From Cephalopachus bancanus (lineage: Eukaryota > Chordata > Mammalia > Primates > Tarsiidae), in NCBI GenBank assembly GCA_027257055.1, contig JAPVLO010000881.1, forward strand, positions 124,001 through 188,000: DNA of 64,000 bases, in the 5' to 3' direction. Of the stretch, positions 9,456 to 22,870 are shown piece after piece (the first letter of the stretch is position 1; every line of letters begins with the position of its first letter). Made by a program: the position numbers and the translations under genes. The notes under the pieces are model-generated. The model saw only the letters and a list, made by a program, of their open reading frames with translations, was not told where the DNA came from and did no database searches.

Positions 9456-9990
9456 GGTGCTGCTCCCTTACTGACCCCAGGCCCTTTTCTCAGGCTAGAC
9501 CTCCTTGGCCCTTGCCTCTACAGCGCCCCGGCTGTTGTCTTCCCAGGGGAACCAATCTCCACCTTCTTCTTATCTCCTGGCTCATGGAGGCCTTCCCACT
9601 CCACATCTCCCCAAACCATGCCTCTCCTGCTTTGTCCAGCTCAGGCATGGCCTCTCATTCGGGAAGCCCTCCTGGACTGCTTTCGCTCACAGGGATCTTG
9701 CACTCTCAGGAGTGCATGAGGGACTAAAAAGCAAGCATCTGGGTGACAGTGTTGCAGCTGTCACCAACTTGCTAGGTGGGCTGGGTTCCCCTCCTCTGTC
9801 AGCCTTAGCTCCCTCATCTGCACTCAGCCTGCCTCACCAGGGAACAGGAAAAGCCAGGCAGCAGGCACAGGACACAGCTGCTGGGGTTCTTGCTGGCATC
9901 AGCACTGCGCCATGCCTGGGCTCCACCTAGACCACACTGTCTTGTTTTTGTTCTCTCTTAGAGGTGGGAGGTCTGTGTCTGATCAGAGAG
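9456..9990 (+). repeat. Direct duplication, copy 2 (no Alu, no LTR)
   Basis: Same unique sequence as copy 1, without the Alu. It continues past 'gatcagagag' into 'cttagctggggg', so it shows the site as it was before the LTR inserted. Confidence 0.9.
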
Positions 9991-10480
9991 CTTAGCTGGG
10001 GGTGGGAGCTCTGGGTGCTGTGAGCACAGGGACCCCACTCTTCCCTACAGGCCCCATGGACTTGGGCTGGAAAGAGCCCAGGGCTGAGAGGGGTTGCCCT
10101 AACTGGCGCTAGGAGGCCACTTCCAGTGAGTTCCAGTCCTTCAGCCCTTCAGTGTGTTAACAGTTTTGTCCAATTAAGAGCAAAGTCTCTCTCCAAGCCT
10201 CCAAAATTAGGAAAAGCCCCTCGGAAAAGCTGTTTTTGTCCTCTGAGGCAGGATGAAAGGATCCAAATAGGGGCTTCTATCATAGCCGTGCATCAGATTG
10301 AAACCTCACTCCCACTGTAGAAAAGGACACAGACCAGGAAGATGCAGAGACTTGCCACCGCAGCAGTGGAGACGCAGGTGCGGATGGGCGGGCTCCAACT
10401 TTTTACTTAGTTTGGACTTCCGGGCTCTAACGTAGATAGGGGGAGCTCAGGCCCTTTCCATAGTCACCCTTGGCTCGGCC
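9991..10480. other. Intergenic, no gene seen
   Basis: Unique sequence between the duplication and the CpG-rich block. Confidence 0.6.
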
Positions 10481-10499
10481 ACGGCTCCAGGTCTTACTT

Positions 10500-11040
10500 A
10501 GGCTGTGTAAGAGGGAAACAAAGCAAGTGCCCGCGTGCGCCCAGCAGGCCTTGGAGCTCGAGCCCGCGGCTCTGTGCCCTCGCGTGCCCCGGAGGCCAGA
10601 CGGCCAGGCTCGAGTGGGAAGGGCGTGACTGGCGGGAGGGCCCGGGGACGTGGTTAGGGCAGGAGAGGCGTGGCTGGCGGGAGGGCCTGGGGGCGTGGTT
10701 AGGGTAGGCGGGTCGTGGGGCGTGGCTTAAAGACTGTGACTCCACCCCACTCTCGGGTAAACAAGAGGCCGGCGGCGCCTTGGGGGCTGCTCCTGTAAAC
10801 CCGGCGCCTGGTTGCATCACGGTTCCCTCGAGCTTCCCGCCCCGGCGGCCGGGTCCCGGCGGCCCGCACACGCCCGTCGCCTGTGTCCGAGGAGCTGGCA
10901 AGGCGCCTCCTTCCCCGGGCCCGCCAGGGCGAGAAGGCTCACAAGTTTTCTCCGGAGACCCCGGGGACATTGTTGAAACTGGGTTCAGCCCAAGGGTGGG
11001 GACTCTGCCGTGGGCGCGCAGGAACCGCGCCTCAGTTTCC
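10500..11040. promoter_or_regulatory. Orphan CpG island
   Basis: CpG-dense sequence with several 'ggggcgtgg' KLF/Sp-like boxes and no associated exon that I can identify. It could be a promoter of an unannotated transcript, an enhancer-type island, or a remote alternative promoter of C15orf39 about 20 kb downstream. The end grades into MIR-like sequence. Confidence 0.55.
10622..10711. repeat. 45-bp GC-rich tandem repeat, two units
   Basis: Units 10622-10666 and 10667-10711, each with 'ctggcgggagggcc' and 'cgtggttaggg'. A partial third begins at 10712. Confidence 0.85.
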
Positions 11041-11716
11041 CTATCTGTGAAACCTGCGGGCTGTGTTAGGATTCTGTGCCTCCCAGTCAGGGGAAGAGGA
11101 GAGATGCAAGCCAGGGCGAGGGACAGTCTCTGAGACGGCTGTAACTAGAGCAGTGTAGCGGGTGCTTGCAAAGCCACTGTCCTAGAACCACTCTCCCTCC
11201 GAGGGGCCTTGGAGACCACTCCCTCGGCCACGGCAGAGGAAGAACGACTCTATCCTAGCATCCTCTTCTCCCCACTTGCTGCGGGACATTACCCAACAGG
11301 TAAAATGAAAAGTTCCTGTCTGCCACCTTCACAGAATTCACACCAGGGCTTTGGAAAAGGCGTGGAATTCACAACCAGGAGGGAGATTTTTGCTTAACGT
11401 CAACAGCTTCTCTCTACCTCCAAGCCCTCCTCCGCCAACCTGGGAGAGGCTGTCTAAGAGGGTCTTGGGCACCTTGCACTTGGCAGACACTCTGGCAGAC
11501 CTTGGCCGGCCAGGTAGGGAGGCAGCAGAAGGGCTCCTTGCTGGGATCTCCAGGAACTCCCCAGTCCTGGGAGCCCATGATTCCATGATTCTGAACCTGC
11601 AACGTCCAGTGAAATAGCCACTAGCCACATGCAACTGCTGAGTGCTTGAAATGTGTGGGGACCCACTCAAAACCCCAGAGTTAGCATATTGTATTTGACT
11701 AAAAGCAGCAACTTCA
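11041..11716. other. Intergenic, no gene seen
   Basis: Unique sequence. Frames on both strands overlap and carry no domain. Confidence 0.6.
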
Positions 11717-12318
<602 letters not shown>

Positions 12319-12531
12319 CTTTTTCTCCATTAATCTGTCTTTTATCAGTTTAATTCAAAGGCTCCAATCACAGAACAAAAGAGGGTAGAGGAAAAGTTTT
12401 CTTCCTCCCTCACCTGTGGCTAGTACATATTGATAGGTACAGTGAGTATAAAATATACACAGGACTTCCATGACAGCATGAAACAATAGAATGTAAAATA
12501 TCACAATAATTATATATATATATACATACAC

Positions 12532-12822
12532 TTTTTTTTTTGAGTTGAAGTCTCACTCTGTTCCCCAGGCTGGAGTGTAGTGACACACTCACAGCCACTG
12601 CAGCCTCAACCTGCTGGGGCTCAGGTGATTCTTCTGTTTCAGCCTTCCAAGTAGCTGAAACTATAGGCGTGAGCCACCACACCCAGCCAATTTTTAAATT
12701 TATTTTAGAGACAAGATCTCGCCAATTGCTCAGGCTGGTCTCAACGCCCTGGTCCCAGGCAGTCCTCTTGTCTCTGCTTCTCGAAGTGCTGGGATTACAG
12801 ACTTGAACCACTATGCTTGGCC
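12532..12822 (-). mobile_element. Alu
   Basis: Antisense, preceded by a short (TA)n run at 12511-12525. Confidence 0.9.
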
Positions 12823-12922
12823 CTTTATATACATTTTAAGTGATGTTATCTATGTATTCGTTTTAGTTCGCCATAATCAGAAGTGTCTGGATGCTGATGG
12901 TAACCACTTTGACCACCTTTTG

Positions 12923-13229
12923 GTTTTTTTTTGGGGGGGGCGTTCTTTTGAATTGGAGTCCCACTCTGTTACCCAGGCTGGAGTGCAGTGGCATGCTCCT
13001 GGTCACTGCAGCCTCCACCTGCTGGGCTCAGGCCATCCTTCACCTCAGTCTTACAAGTAGCTGGAACTATAGGTGCACACCACCACGCTCAGCTAATTTT
13101 TAAATTTACTGTAGAGACGATGTCTCACCAAGTTGCCCAGGCTGGTCTCAACCCCCCTGGGCTCAGGCAATCTCTCACCTCTGCCTCCCAAAGTGCTGGG
13201 ATTATAGACATGAGCCACCATGCTCGGCT
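12923..13229 (-). mobile_element. Alu
   Basis: Antisense. Target duplication tttgaccaccttttg at 12908-12922 and 13230-13244. The T-tract has a G8 run. Confidence 0.95.
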
Positions 13230-13311
13230 TTTGACCACCTTTTGTAATCGCTGAAGGCAAACGTGACTTGTATTCATCATTTGTTAATGATATATATTGA
13301 GTATTATGATT

Positions 13312-13623
13312 TTATTTTATTCTATTCTATTTATTTATTGAGTTGAATTCTCTCAGTCACCCAGGCTGGAGTGCAGCAGCACACTGCTCGCGGCCACCAC
13401 AGCCTCGACCTGCTGGGCTCAGGCTGTCCTTCCCCCTCAGCCTTCCAAGTAGCTGGAACTACAGGCACGCACCATGCCTGGCTAATTTTTTAAAAAAATT
13501 TATTGTAGAGATGAAGTCTCACCAAGTTGCCCGGGCTTGTCTTGAACCCGTGGGCTCAGGCAGTCTCCTCGCCTCAGCCTCCCAAAGTGCTGGGATTATA
13601 TAATGTGAGCCACTGTGCCCTGC
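13312..13623 (-). mobile_element. Alu
   Basis: Antisense. A diverged target duplication (tgagtattatgatttt) lies on both sides. Confidence 0.9.
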
Positions 13624-13697
13624 CTGAGTATTACAATTTTAATACAGTTTTTTTCTTTCTTAAAATGTGTACCTCTATTTTTTGGTGCCCTCTGTGT

Positions 13698-13969
13698 ATT
13701 TTTTAGTTGCAGTCTCATTCTGTTGCCCAGGCTGGAGTGCAGTGGCATGATCATGGCTACTACAGTCTTGATCTTCTGGGCTGAGTCAATCCTTCTGCCT
13801 CAGCCTTCCAAGTAGCTAGGACTACAGACATGTTCCACCATGCCCGCCTAGTTTTTTTGGTTTATTGTAGAGATGAGGGCTCACCAAGTTACCCAGGCAG
13901 GTCTCGAACCCCTGGGCTCAGGCAATCCTCTGGCCTCTGCCTTCCAGAGTACTGGGAGTACAGGCGTGT
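13698..13969 (-). mobile_element. Alu
   Basis: Antisense, slightly truncated at its 5' end. Confidence 0.9.
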
Positions 13970-15792
13970 TAGAGTACATGTTGAAATGGTAATATTTTGG
14001 ATGAGTTTGGCTTAAATTAAATACATTACTAAAATTGATGTCACCTGTTTCTTTTTACTTTCTTAATGTCTACTAGAAAATATCAAATAATACATGTGGC
14101 TTGTGTTCTATTTCTATTGGGTAGAACTGCCAAATGTCAGGTGTCCTTGAGCTTTTACTGAGTGATATCAACATGTCTCTGTTAAATGAATGCTCTGTGT
14201 CAGGTCCTGTGCAGCTTGGGAGGGCAGGGGGAAGGAGAGAGGAGGACACGGCACAGTGCCAGCCCTCCAGGAGCTGCCAAGACCCTCTTAGCTTTCAGCG
14301 CAGCCTGACCAGATCCTCCTATGGCCCTGTCTTCCCTCTTCCCCTCCTCCCCGCCTCCCCTCTTCCACAGGACAGTCAGGCTGGCAGAAGTTCTGGGCAG
14401 AGGGTTCTGGACCTGCTAGGGCTCTGAGAACCAAGGGAGGGAGCTCCTGCAAGTCAAGGATTCACAGTGTGGCCAGTGGCCAGGAACTATGGCTGGACCC
14501 TGAGTGCTGTTCCCACGGCCAGCACCACAGACGTGCCTTTTAGCAGCTTGGTCCTGAGTGTCACTGCCCAGTACCTCCCGGCTGTCTCTTAGTGGCAGCA
14601 TGGCAGCAGAGCCCTCTTCCAGCTCTGCCAGGCACCATCTGGCTGCGGTGGCACAGGCTCCCCAGCTCTCTTGTCCTCTCTGCCACCTCCCATTCCCCAG
14701 ACCCTACTCGATGAAAAGATTTTCCTGATAATCATTCAGGGATACAGACCGAGGTCTGAGAAAGCTCTCTCAGGCTCATGGAACACAAAGCAAAACAACA
14801 AACTTCTGCAGCTGGTGCTTCTGGTGAACAGCCTACACCTGGCAATTTAGAGGGATGGTCCTGATTGGTATGACCTAGGTTTAACCCCTCCAGCTGATGT
14901 GAATGTGACAGCTTTACAGCCCTGTAAAGCTAACCAGACCTGTACATAGTTAAACAACCTTATCTAACATTCCTTCTTTTCTCCTATATAAACTTGCTTG
15001 TAATAACACTCACGCCTAGCATGCCTATGTGGGCCAGGCACTGCGCTAGGATCTTGCATTCCTTCATTCATTTACTTTGGACAAAGTGGGTTCTATTGTT
15101 ACCTGGTGAGAAATCTGAGGCACAGAGAAGTTAAGTAAACTTGCTCCAAGTCACACAGCTAGAAAGAGGCAAAACTGGGTTTGCAACCCAGGCACACTGG
15201 CCCAGCGTTCCTGCTTCAGATCACTCCACTGCACAGCTGCTCTCAGGGTGTTGGAGGAGTCATTGTGTTGTGTTTGCCTTAAGTGGCTCCCTTGCTAACC
15301 AGTTTATGATAAACCTGTGACACGTGGTCACAATCCAAAACATGTCTGAGACTGGCTTTAACAGACTAGAAAGGGTGAGATGGGAGAGTTCCTGGGGGCA
15401 AAAGAAGAAAAAACCCAGAAGAATACATCTTTCTACTGTCATCTGTGCACATGTTCATGTGGGTGGCTATGGGACACTGTCTAAGGATGGATGCAACTTG
15501 CTAAAGGAACAACTGCCACGGGGCCGGTAGATACCCTAGTTGAGCAAGTTGCCTGAGTGGGCTCTGAAATGGAGACATACCTGGTTTGCAGAGGTGAGGT
15601 GGGGACTCCATCACCAAGAATGAGAATGAAAGAACAAGCATTTCAGACAAGTGAGGAAACAAGCAGGGGGTGGGTGGGGAAACCCAAGAAGATGTCAGCA
15701 AGCTGTGACCTGAGTGGCATGTACCAGGACAGGAGACAGCTAATGGGTTTTCAAACAATGATAACTATCCTACTGTTTAATTGTCACTGTTG
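13970..15792. other. Intergenic with a MIR
   Basis: MIR at about 15015-15230 ('gccaggcactgcgctagg', 'tcacacagctagaaagagg'). AT-rich 14870-15000 may be an old LTR fragment but I cannot name it. No gene seen. Confidence 0.6.
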
Positions 15793-16090
15793 CACCAGGA
15801 ACGATGGCTCATGCCTGTAATCTCAGCACTTTGGAAGCTGGAGGCGAGAAGATTGCCTGAGCCCAGGAGTTCAAGATCAGCCTGGGCAACATGATGAGAC
15901 CTTGTCTCTACAGTAAATAAAAAAATTAGCCAGGCATGGTGGAACACGCCTATAGTTCCAGCTACTTGGAAGACTGAGGTGGGATGATCACCTGAGCCCA
16001 GCAGGTTGAGGTTGCGGTGGCTGTGAGCATGCCACTGCACTCTAGCCTCGGTGACAGAGTGAGACTTCTACTAAAAAAAAAAAAAAAAAA
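15793..16090 (+). mobile_element. Alu
   Basis: Sense, full length, with an 18-A tail. Confidence 0.9.
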
Positions 16091-16824
16091 TCTTCGTTGC
16101 TTGTGCTGAACTGGGATGTTGTTCTTCTCCCTCCCCTGACCTTTGGTCAAAGCTGAACATCAATGCTGCTTTCTGCCAGTCAGTGCTGAGGAGCTCAGGG
16201 GTCGTGGGCATGCAACTTGGAGGAGAGTGGGCCTGGAGGCCAGGGACACCAGGCAAGTTATCGGGCAAGGAAGGAGTCTGCCTGGTAAGACAGCGGCCTC
16301 CCCGCCGTCCTCAGGGTTGCTTTGGTCACCAGGCTCCTGCCGGGTCCAGTTGGGCAATGCATAAGTGTGTCCAAAGTGGCATCTAGCTCCTGAAATCCTA
16401 CAGGTGTGCTCCTCCCAAGTCAGGTGCCCTAACCCAGTGCTCTGTCTGCAGAAAAGGGCATCTCTTCTCACTCCATGTGGGCTGACGGCAGCCCTGCGTG
16501 GAGCTTCTGCCAAAAGCTGAAGATCTCAGTCCTATGCACGGTGCCAGCCTGGGCTGCTGCTCTAGAACCTCCTGTGTCAGAGAAAGCCTCACGGGCCTCT
16601 CCAGGCCTCCCCCTGACCCCTGATTCAGCCTCTGCCTCTTTCTGGGCCGTCCTAGGCCAACCTCCCCTAGGTAGCCTCCCTTTGCAAGTGAGGCCTCCTA
16701 GGAACACCATGATGGAGAAGGGTCAGGGTCTAGTTCATTTATTTAGCCATTGTTTCCTATGGTCTATATTAACCTGTACACTGGATACATAGGTTTTCTA
16801 ATTTAGTCTCAAAACACGCCTTTA
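16091..16824. other. Intergenic, no gene seen
   Basis: Unique sequence. The last 90 bp look like MIR, continued after the Alu at 17107. Confidence 0.55.
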
Positions 16825-16839
16825 GGTATTTTTACTCTT

Positions 16840-17091
16840 TTTTTTTTTTTGAGTAGGAATCTCACTCTGTCACCCAGGCTGGAGGGCAGAGGCAATCCTT
16901 CTGCCTCAGCCTTCCAAGTAGTTGGAACTACAGGCACATGCCACCACGCCCAGCTAATTTTTTGATTTATTGTAGAGATGAGGTCTCACCAAAGTTGCCC
17001 AGCTGGTCTCAAACCTTTGGGCTCAGGCAACACTCTCACCACGGCCTCCCAAAGTGCTGGGATTGTAGGCATGAGTCACCGTGCCCGGCCT
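16840..17091 (-). mobile_element. Alu, internally deleted, inserted in a MIR
   Basis: Antisense. Target duplication ggtatttttactctt at 16825-16839 and 17092-17106. About 45 bp of the right arm are missing. Confidence 0.95.
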
Positions 17092-17106
17092 GGTATTTTT
17101 ACTCTT

Positions 17107-18650
17107 AAATTACAGATGAGGAAACGGAGGGACTAGGGATGGCTAGAACTCAAACCATGTCTGGATTGTGCTAGTCTTCCAGCTTGATGTTGTGGAGATG
17201 TTGGCAGCCTGGCCCAGGACCCTGAAGGGGAAGAGAGGATAAAGGGAGTTGGGTGGACCTGTGGACCACAGACCCACATGGGAGCATACCCAGGCAGGAG
17301 AGGAGATTGTGAGGAGAAGGCAGGTGAGCTCAGGACAGAGATGGGAAAAGGGAGGGAGGAGGCAAGGTGCTCTCCAGGCCTCACAGAAGCAGGAGTCTAG
17401 GTGGTAGAGGCTAGATGGGTTGGGAGGGAGAAGACTGCCCCACTGGGATCTCCTGCAGGGGAGGTCCCCAGGCAGAAAGTGATGAAACTACCTTGAGAGA
17501 GGTGGCCCACCCCCTACCTTCTCTTCCTCTGGGCTGAGGAGGAGGGGTGGGGAGTTGCAGCAGGATGAACTAGGCATTTAGCCACCCCTCGGGGCTGTCC
17601 AGGGGCACTTGTCTAGAGGGGGGCCAGCCCTATCCCTGGCAGGTAGGAGTGGATGAGCTGGCAAGCACCGTGCTAGTTGCTTTTCATCCAAGAGCACCTT
17701 CCTGCCACACCCAGTGAGAAAGGTATGACAGCCCCCTTTCAGAGGTGAGAAAACTGGGGCCAGCCATATCCAATGACTTGTCTGAGGTCACAAAGTTAGG
17801 CTGGGGTGCAGGCAGGATGGGTCCCTTGTCCTCTAACCCCTCCAACCCTCTGTCAGCCTCATAGCACATTCACAAGTTCAAGGAGGGCCCCCTTCTGCTC
17901 TGTGAGGCCTGTCTCAGTTTGTCACAGGGTGGAAGCACACCAGGTCACAGTGACAGTCTGGTTCCCCAGGGAATGACTCCCAGTCATATCCATGGGCAGT
18001 GTGAGGGTAGCATTCTACCCACACTGAGCCATCAGGGAGCCTCTCAAAGTCCACAGGATGCTGGGGACCAGAGGGCTTGCAGGAGTGGGTGAGAGGTGGC
18101 CCGGCTTGGCCAGGCCCTGGCTGAGAAACAGAGCCGTTCATGAGCTGTGGGCTGTGGAGGGCTGGGCTCCAGGGGGCTGAGAAGGCCTTTCATGTCCAAG
18201 CCCAGATCAATTTCTTGGGTTCTACAGCATTCCCTACCGCCTCCCTCAGCCTCACAGCCCATCTGAGCAGTTAGACAGTTTCCCCGTTGCCCCAAAATGT
18301 CTTCATGGGGCTTTTGCCTTCAAGGGCTGTAGCTGCGCCTTCTGGAAACATACAGGGACCCCGGTCACAGACAATATCAGGCTGACCTCAGTGTTTCATT
18401 CCTGCCCTCCACCTGGTGGTGGTTAGCATCTCAGCACACGGCACCCCAGGGGTTCAGGTCACAGGAAGCCCTTGTCAGCTTCTGGAGAGTTCTATTGAGA
18501 AGACACATCTCAGGCAAGGAGGACCATGCAGGAGGCAGAGGGTGCCCTCTGATTGCCTGTTGGAGACAAGGAGGTGTGGGAGTTTCCAAGTCCCTTCCCC
18601 TTAATTGAACAACCCTATCTCAAGGCCCTTGTCCCCATTAGGATTGTCCT
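17107..18650. other. Intergenic with MIR fragments
   Basis: MIR at 17107-17150 and about 17655-17850 ('agaggtgagaaaactgg'). A 75-codon - strand frame at 17914-18141 looks protein-like but has no known match. No gene is called. Confidence 0.55.
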
Positions 18651-18839
18651 GAGCCAGGAGTGGTGGCATGAACCTATATGGCGTGTACCTGTAGTCCCAG
18701 CTACTTGGGAGGGTGGAGTGGGAGGATTGAGGATTACTTGAGCTCAGGAGTTCAAGGCTGCCGAGAGCTATGATTGCACCACTGCCCTCCAGCCTGGGCA
18801 ACAGAGCAAGATACAACACTAAAAATATAGCGAGAGAGA
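18651..18839 (+). mobile_element. Alu right-arm monomer
   Basis: Sense. Short target repeat ggattgt on both sides. Confidence 0.8.
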
Positions 18840-18996
18840 GGATTGTTGTGCGTGGTGTGTTCCCCAGTGGTTATCTCAGAATTAGGATAGAAATGGGGAT
18901 GGGACTGGCACTGGGCACTGGTATGGAATGAAGATGGGCTAGGCAGGCCTGGCTGGAATGGGGACAGGGACAGAAGGCTTGAAAGCAGAGGGTTTT

Positions 18997-19258
18997 GGCC
19001 GGGCACAGTGGCTCATGCCTACAATCCCAGCACTTTCGGAGGCCGAGGTGAGAGGATTGCCTGAACTCAGGGGTTCGAGGCCAACCTGGGCAACTTGGTG
19101 AGACCTCATCTCTACAATAAATCAAAAAATTAGCCAGGCGTGGTGGCACGTGCCTGTAGTTCCAGCTACTTGGAAGGCTGAGGTGGAAGGATCACCTAGT
19201 CCAGCAGGTCGAGGCTGTGGTGGCCGTGAGTGTGCCTCCAACTCAAAAAAAAAAAAAA
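18997..19258 (+). mobile_element. Alu with 3' internal deletion
   Basis: Sense. Target duplication aaagcagagggtttt at 18982-18996 and 19259-19273. Confidence 0.95.
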
Positions 19259-19273
19259 AAAGCAGAGGGTTTT

Positions 19274-22200
19274 ATAGAAAGGACTGTCTGCCCCTTTCCC
19301 CTCTGGCATTGAGCCTGTCAACCTTAATGACAGATTCAGACGATCTGATTCAATATAGAGTTTATTCCAGTGTCAAATTTGAGATGGCCACACAGAAGGA
19401 CACAGACTCCAAAGGGGTGGGGTCAGTGCTCCGCAGCGGAGAGGTTTGAGGGCTGTTCATGGATGCAAGGTTGGGGAAGATGAATAGGGACGTCCTTTTC
19501 CACACAGGGCTAGTGCGTAGTTACAAGTTGATTGACTGTAGGCAGCATTTCTTTTTTTCCTTTTGAGTCAGAGTCTGACTCAAAGAACTTCTTCCCAGAG
19601 AAGGGAAGGGAAGGCAGCCTTCAATCCTGCGCCTTCTCCAAGTCCTGCCTGCTTCTCCAAGTTCTGCCTGCTTCTTGGGACACAGGTTCTCAGAGGGTCA
19701 CTACCTGCAGGGCCACTCAGGTCATTAGAAACTGGACACTCGACCCCACCACAAACCTGGGGCACAATCCTCATCCCACAGAGGCCCTGGAGATCAGAGA
19801 GGCTAAGAGGCTTGCCCGAGGGCTCACAGCCATGAGTGGCCTGTTGGGATTTGGGCCTGGGTTAGGCGGCTGGTGCCCTTTTCCACCAGAGCACCCCCAA
19901 GAAGGCAATATTTAATCCAAGGAGGGAGACACTGTTGGGGGTTCAGTGCCAGGACAGCCAGGCAGCAGTTTCCCAGCAGTAGAACTCTTCTGGACAGAGC
20001 TAGAGACTCACTGGGGTCAAGCCCTGCCCCGGGCAAACCTCCTCCACAGCTGCGGGGCATTTGCCTGTCTCTAATCTCATGACAGGCCACAGCTCAAGGT
20101 CAGCCCCCACCGTCATCTCTCAGTCTGGGGGCCTGGGCTTTGGGGGAGGCTGACTTCCTGCCTGTCTGGGTCTCTGGCACCTCCCACCCTGTGTTGTTCA
20201 CGCTGGTCTCCCAGGCCTGACATGCACTCCCTCCCTGACGTCTGAGCAGTGCCCTGGGGCTCCCGGCCCCCAAGACCCCTCTTCCCAGGGGAGGGCTGCT
20301 CTGTGTCTAGGGGAGAGAGATGAGAGGTGGCTTCCCTGGGTGCCACGCTGCCAGCTTCCATGATGCTAGCGCTCACTGCACACCCAGCCTCTTGTCACCC
20401 TCTGTGGAAGCTGGGGGTTGTGACTGCTATTGTTCTGTGTTCAAAATGGGAAAACTGAGCTCAGGAGGGTCCTGGCTTGCCCCGACTCCGAGGCCACTCC
20501 ATAGGGCCGTGGGGCCCACCCACTCCCTGATAGCACTTCACCTCTCCTTTCCTGTCTTGTAGGAGGCTTTCCCTGACCCCACCAGCCACAGGTGGTTCTC
20601 ACCTGCCCCCGCCCCCAACTCTGGCAGCCTTTACAGCCAGAGCCCAAACCCAGCCCCTGCAGCCTGATCCCAGGACTGGGCTGAGAGCACTCGACTCCCT
20701 TTAAGGGCTGAGGTGAAAGGCTGACCTCAGGGACTGAGGAGTTGACCAGGGAGTGGAGCTGGAGAGAGTTGGGCAGAAAGGGGTGACCCCATGCCAGGAG
20801 GTGCCTGATGGAGCCAGCGGGGATGAGCTGAGCTCCGTGGGGCCTTCAGAGAGCTCCCACCTTGCCCTGGCTGCCCTGACCCCAGCTGGGTTCTGACTGT
20901 CCTCATAGCATCCTGGGCCGGCCAGAGGGTACTGGAGAGGCAGAGACACTGAGGAGGGTCTATGGGTGCCCACACAGGGCCCCAGGGACTCTTACAAGAG
21001 CCTTGTCCCAGGGGGGTGTCCTCTTCTCTAACCACAGCCAATTCTTTGGTTCTCCTGCCCTGTGCTGGAGGGCACCCGTGGTTGCAGGGACACCGACAGG
21101 CCTTGCCAGCCTGGACTTACCATGCTCTGAACCCTGAGGTCATGGAGACCTCCTGAATCCCTCCCCAGGGGCGCTGCTCACAGGCAACAGACCTGATGAG
21201 GTGCTAATTACAGAGCTAATTGGGGCCTCAGCTACAGATGACCTGGTTGACAGGAGCAGGGATGGCACAAGGATGGGGACTGTGACAGAGGGTAGCAGGG
21301 AACCAAGACCAGGGCCAGCAATAGGGAACTGTCGATTTATGAGTGATTACCCGCTGCTTTGGGATGCATTTTGCTCCCCTCCATCCCTCTGTCCTGGCCC
21401 TGGTGTTCTCTCTGGGCAAAGATCTGTGTTCTGAGGCCCCTGCGTGTTGAGAGGGGTTCATCAAGTATTTGGGGGCAGAGTGGTCCATTCCAGAGAGTGA
21501 CCCAGGAGGAGGGAGACCCGCAGCCTGTTCTGAGGATTCCAGGCCTGCTGCAGCCTGGCAGACATGGCCCTGGGTGGCCTTGGAGACAGACAGCCTGTGA
21601 GAAGAGCAGTGACATCACTGAGCTGGATCACTTGGAGGGTTTTGGGGCTCACCCCATGCCAGCCCTGGTTCTTTCCGGACCTTGGCCTGGGCCTTGCTCC
21701 TCTAGGAATAGCTCCTGTGTGGGCTCTGGAAAGGGCAAAAGAGCCCAGCAGGTGGACTTGTGCTCAGTGACCAAAGAGGCCTCAAGAGTAGGAGACAAGA
21801 TTGTCTGCTCTCCAGACAGAGGGCAGGGAAGCTGAAGGGCTGACCTTGCTGCTGCTAGACAAGAAAGGCCCCGTACCCTCTGCCCCCCTTGACTCCCCTT
21901 CTGGTTCAAGCCATTCTCAGCAGCCAGGACCTAGGGGAAACTTTGCCGTTTAGGGCCAGGCCCCAGTGGTCAGTAGGGCAGCGTGGGGCTGCTGTCACTC
22001 ACATTGGCCATAGCTCAGCTCTGGCCCTGCTGGCTCCCCACGGCCTCTGCCCACGTGCTGCGCTGTCTCTGGTCTCCAGGCTTTCGTTCTGGCTGCCTTC
22101 CTCTCCCTCTGGCTGCTTTCTGCTTTCTGTCCTCTCCGCAGTCCACTCGGTGACCTTCTGCCTGACCCCTGCCCCTGTTCCTCCGTACTCCACGTGGGGG

Positions 22201-22469
22201 TCCAGGACCCAGGGTGTTGGTTTTCTGGAGAGAAAGCTAATCCCCCTTCCTGCCTACTTGGATGTTTGTCCTCTTCCCTCCCAGGATGCTCTGAGAATGA
22301 GTTTACGGACAGGAAAGGACTTTGGTAGTAATCTGGTTGAATAACTATGACAACTGCTCCAATTTTATGAGGACCTATTTGAGCCAGGCATTGTGCGAGG
22401 TACTTTCCGCACCTATCTCCTCAAAGCAGCCCTTCAGGACTGGGAATTTTATTATCCCACTTTCCTTTC
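19274..22469. other. Intergenic, long unique stretch
   Basis: GC-rich and Alu-free for over 3 kb, with MIR pieces near 19690-19830 and from 22340. 'gctaattacagagctaattg' at about 21201-21220 has two homeodomain-type TAATT cores. No exon pattern found. Confidence 0.55.
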
Positions 22470-22870
22470 ATTTTTTTCTTTTGCCTCAAAGTCTCACTCT
22501 GTCACTCAGGCTGGAGTGCAGTGGAACATGCACGACCACCGCAGCCTCAACCTGCTGGGCTCAGGCGATCCTTCTGCCTTAGCTTCCTGCGTTGCGAGAA
22601 TGACAGGCGTGCACCACACGCCCCACCAATTTTTTGATTTATTGTAGAGACAAGGCCTCACCAAGTTGCCCAGGCTAGTCTCCAACCCCTGGGCTCAGGC
22701 GATCCTCTTGCCTCCGCCTCCCGAAGTGCTGAGATTACAGGCGTGAGCCACCGTGCCCAGCTGTCCCTACTTTTCAACCAGGAAACCAAAACCCAGAGAG
22801 GCCAAGCAACTCATCCCAAAGCCACACAGTTCCTAAGCCACAGTCCAGCAACTCCATAGTCACTACCCCT
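22340..22870 (+). repeat. MIR split by an Alu
   Basis: The left part ('gagccaggcattgtgcgagg') and the right part from 22763 ('ccagagaggccaagcaact') belong to one MIR with the Alu between them. Confidence 0.7.
22470..22762 (-). mobile_element. Alu
   Basis: Antisense, inserted in the MIR. Confidence 0.9.

Noticed and set aside
14870..15000. AT-rich segment with a TATAAA-like run (ctcctatataaactt)
   Set aside because: Could be an old LTR or a promoter. With no matching second LTR or exon nearby I do not call it.
17914..18141. A 75-codon - strand frame with protein-like composition
   Set aside because: No domain recognised, no splice partner, single short frame in MIR-bearing intergenic DNA.
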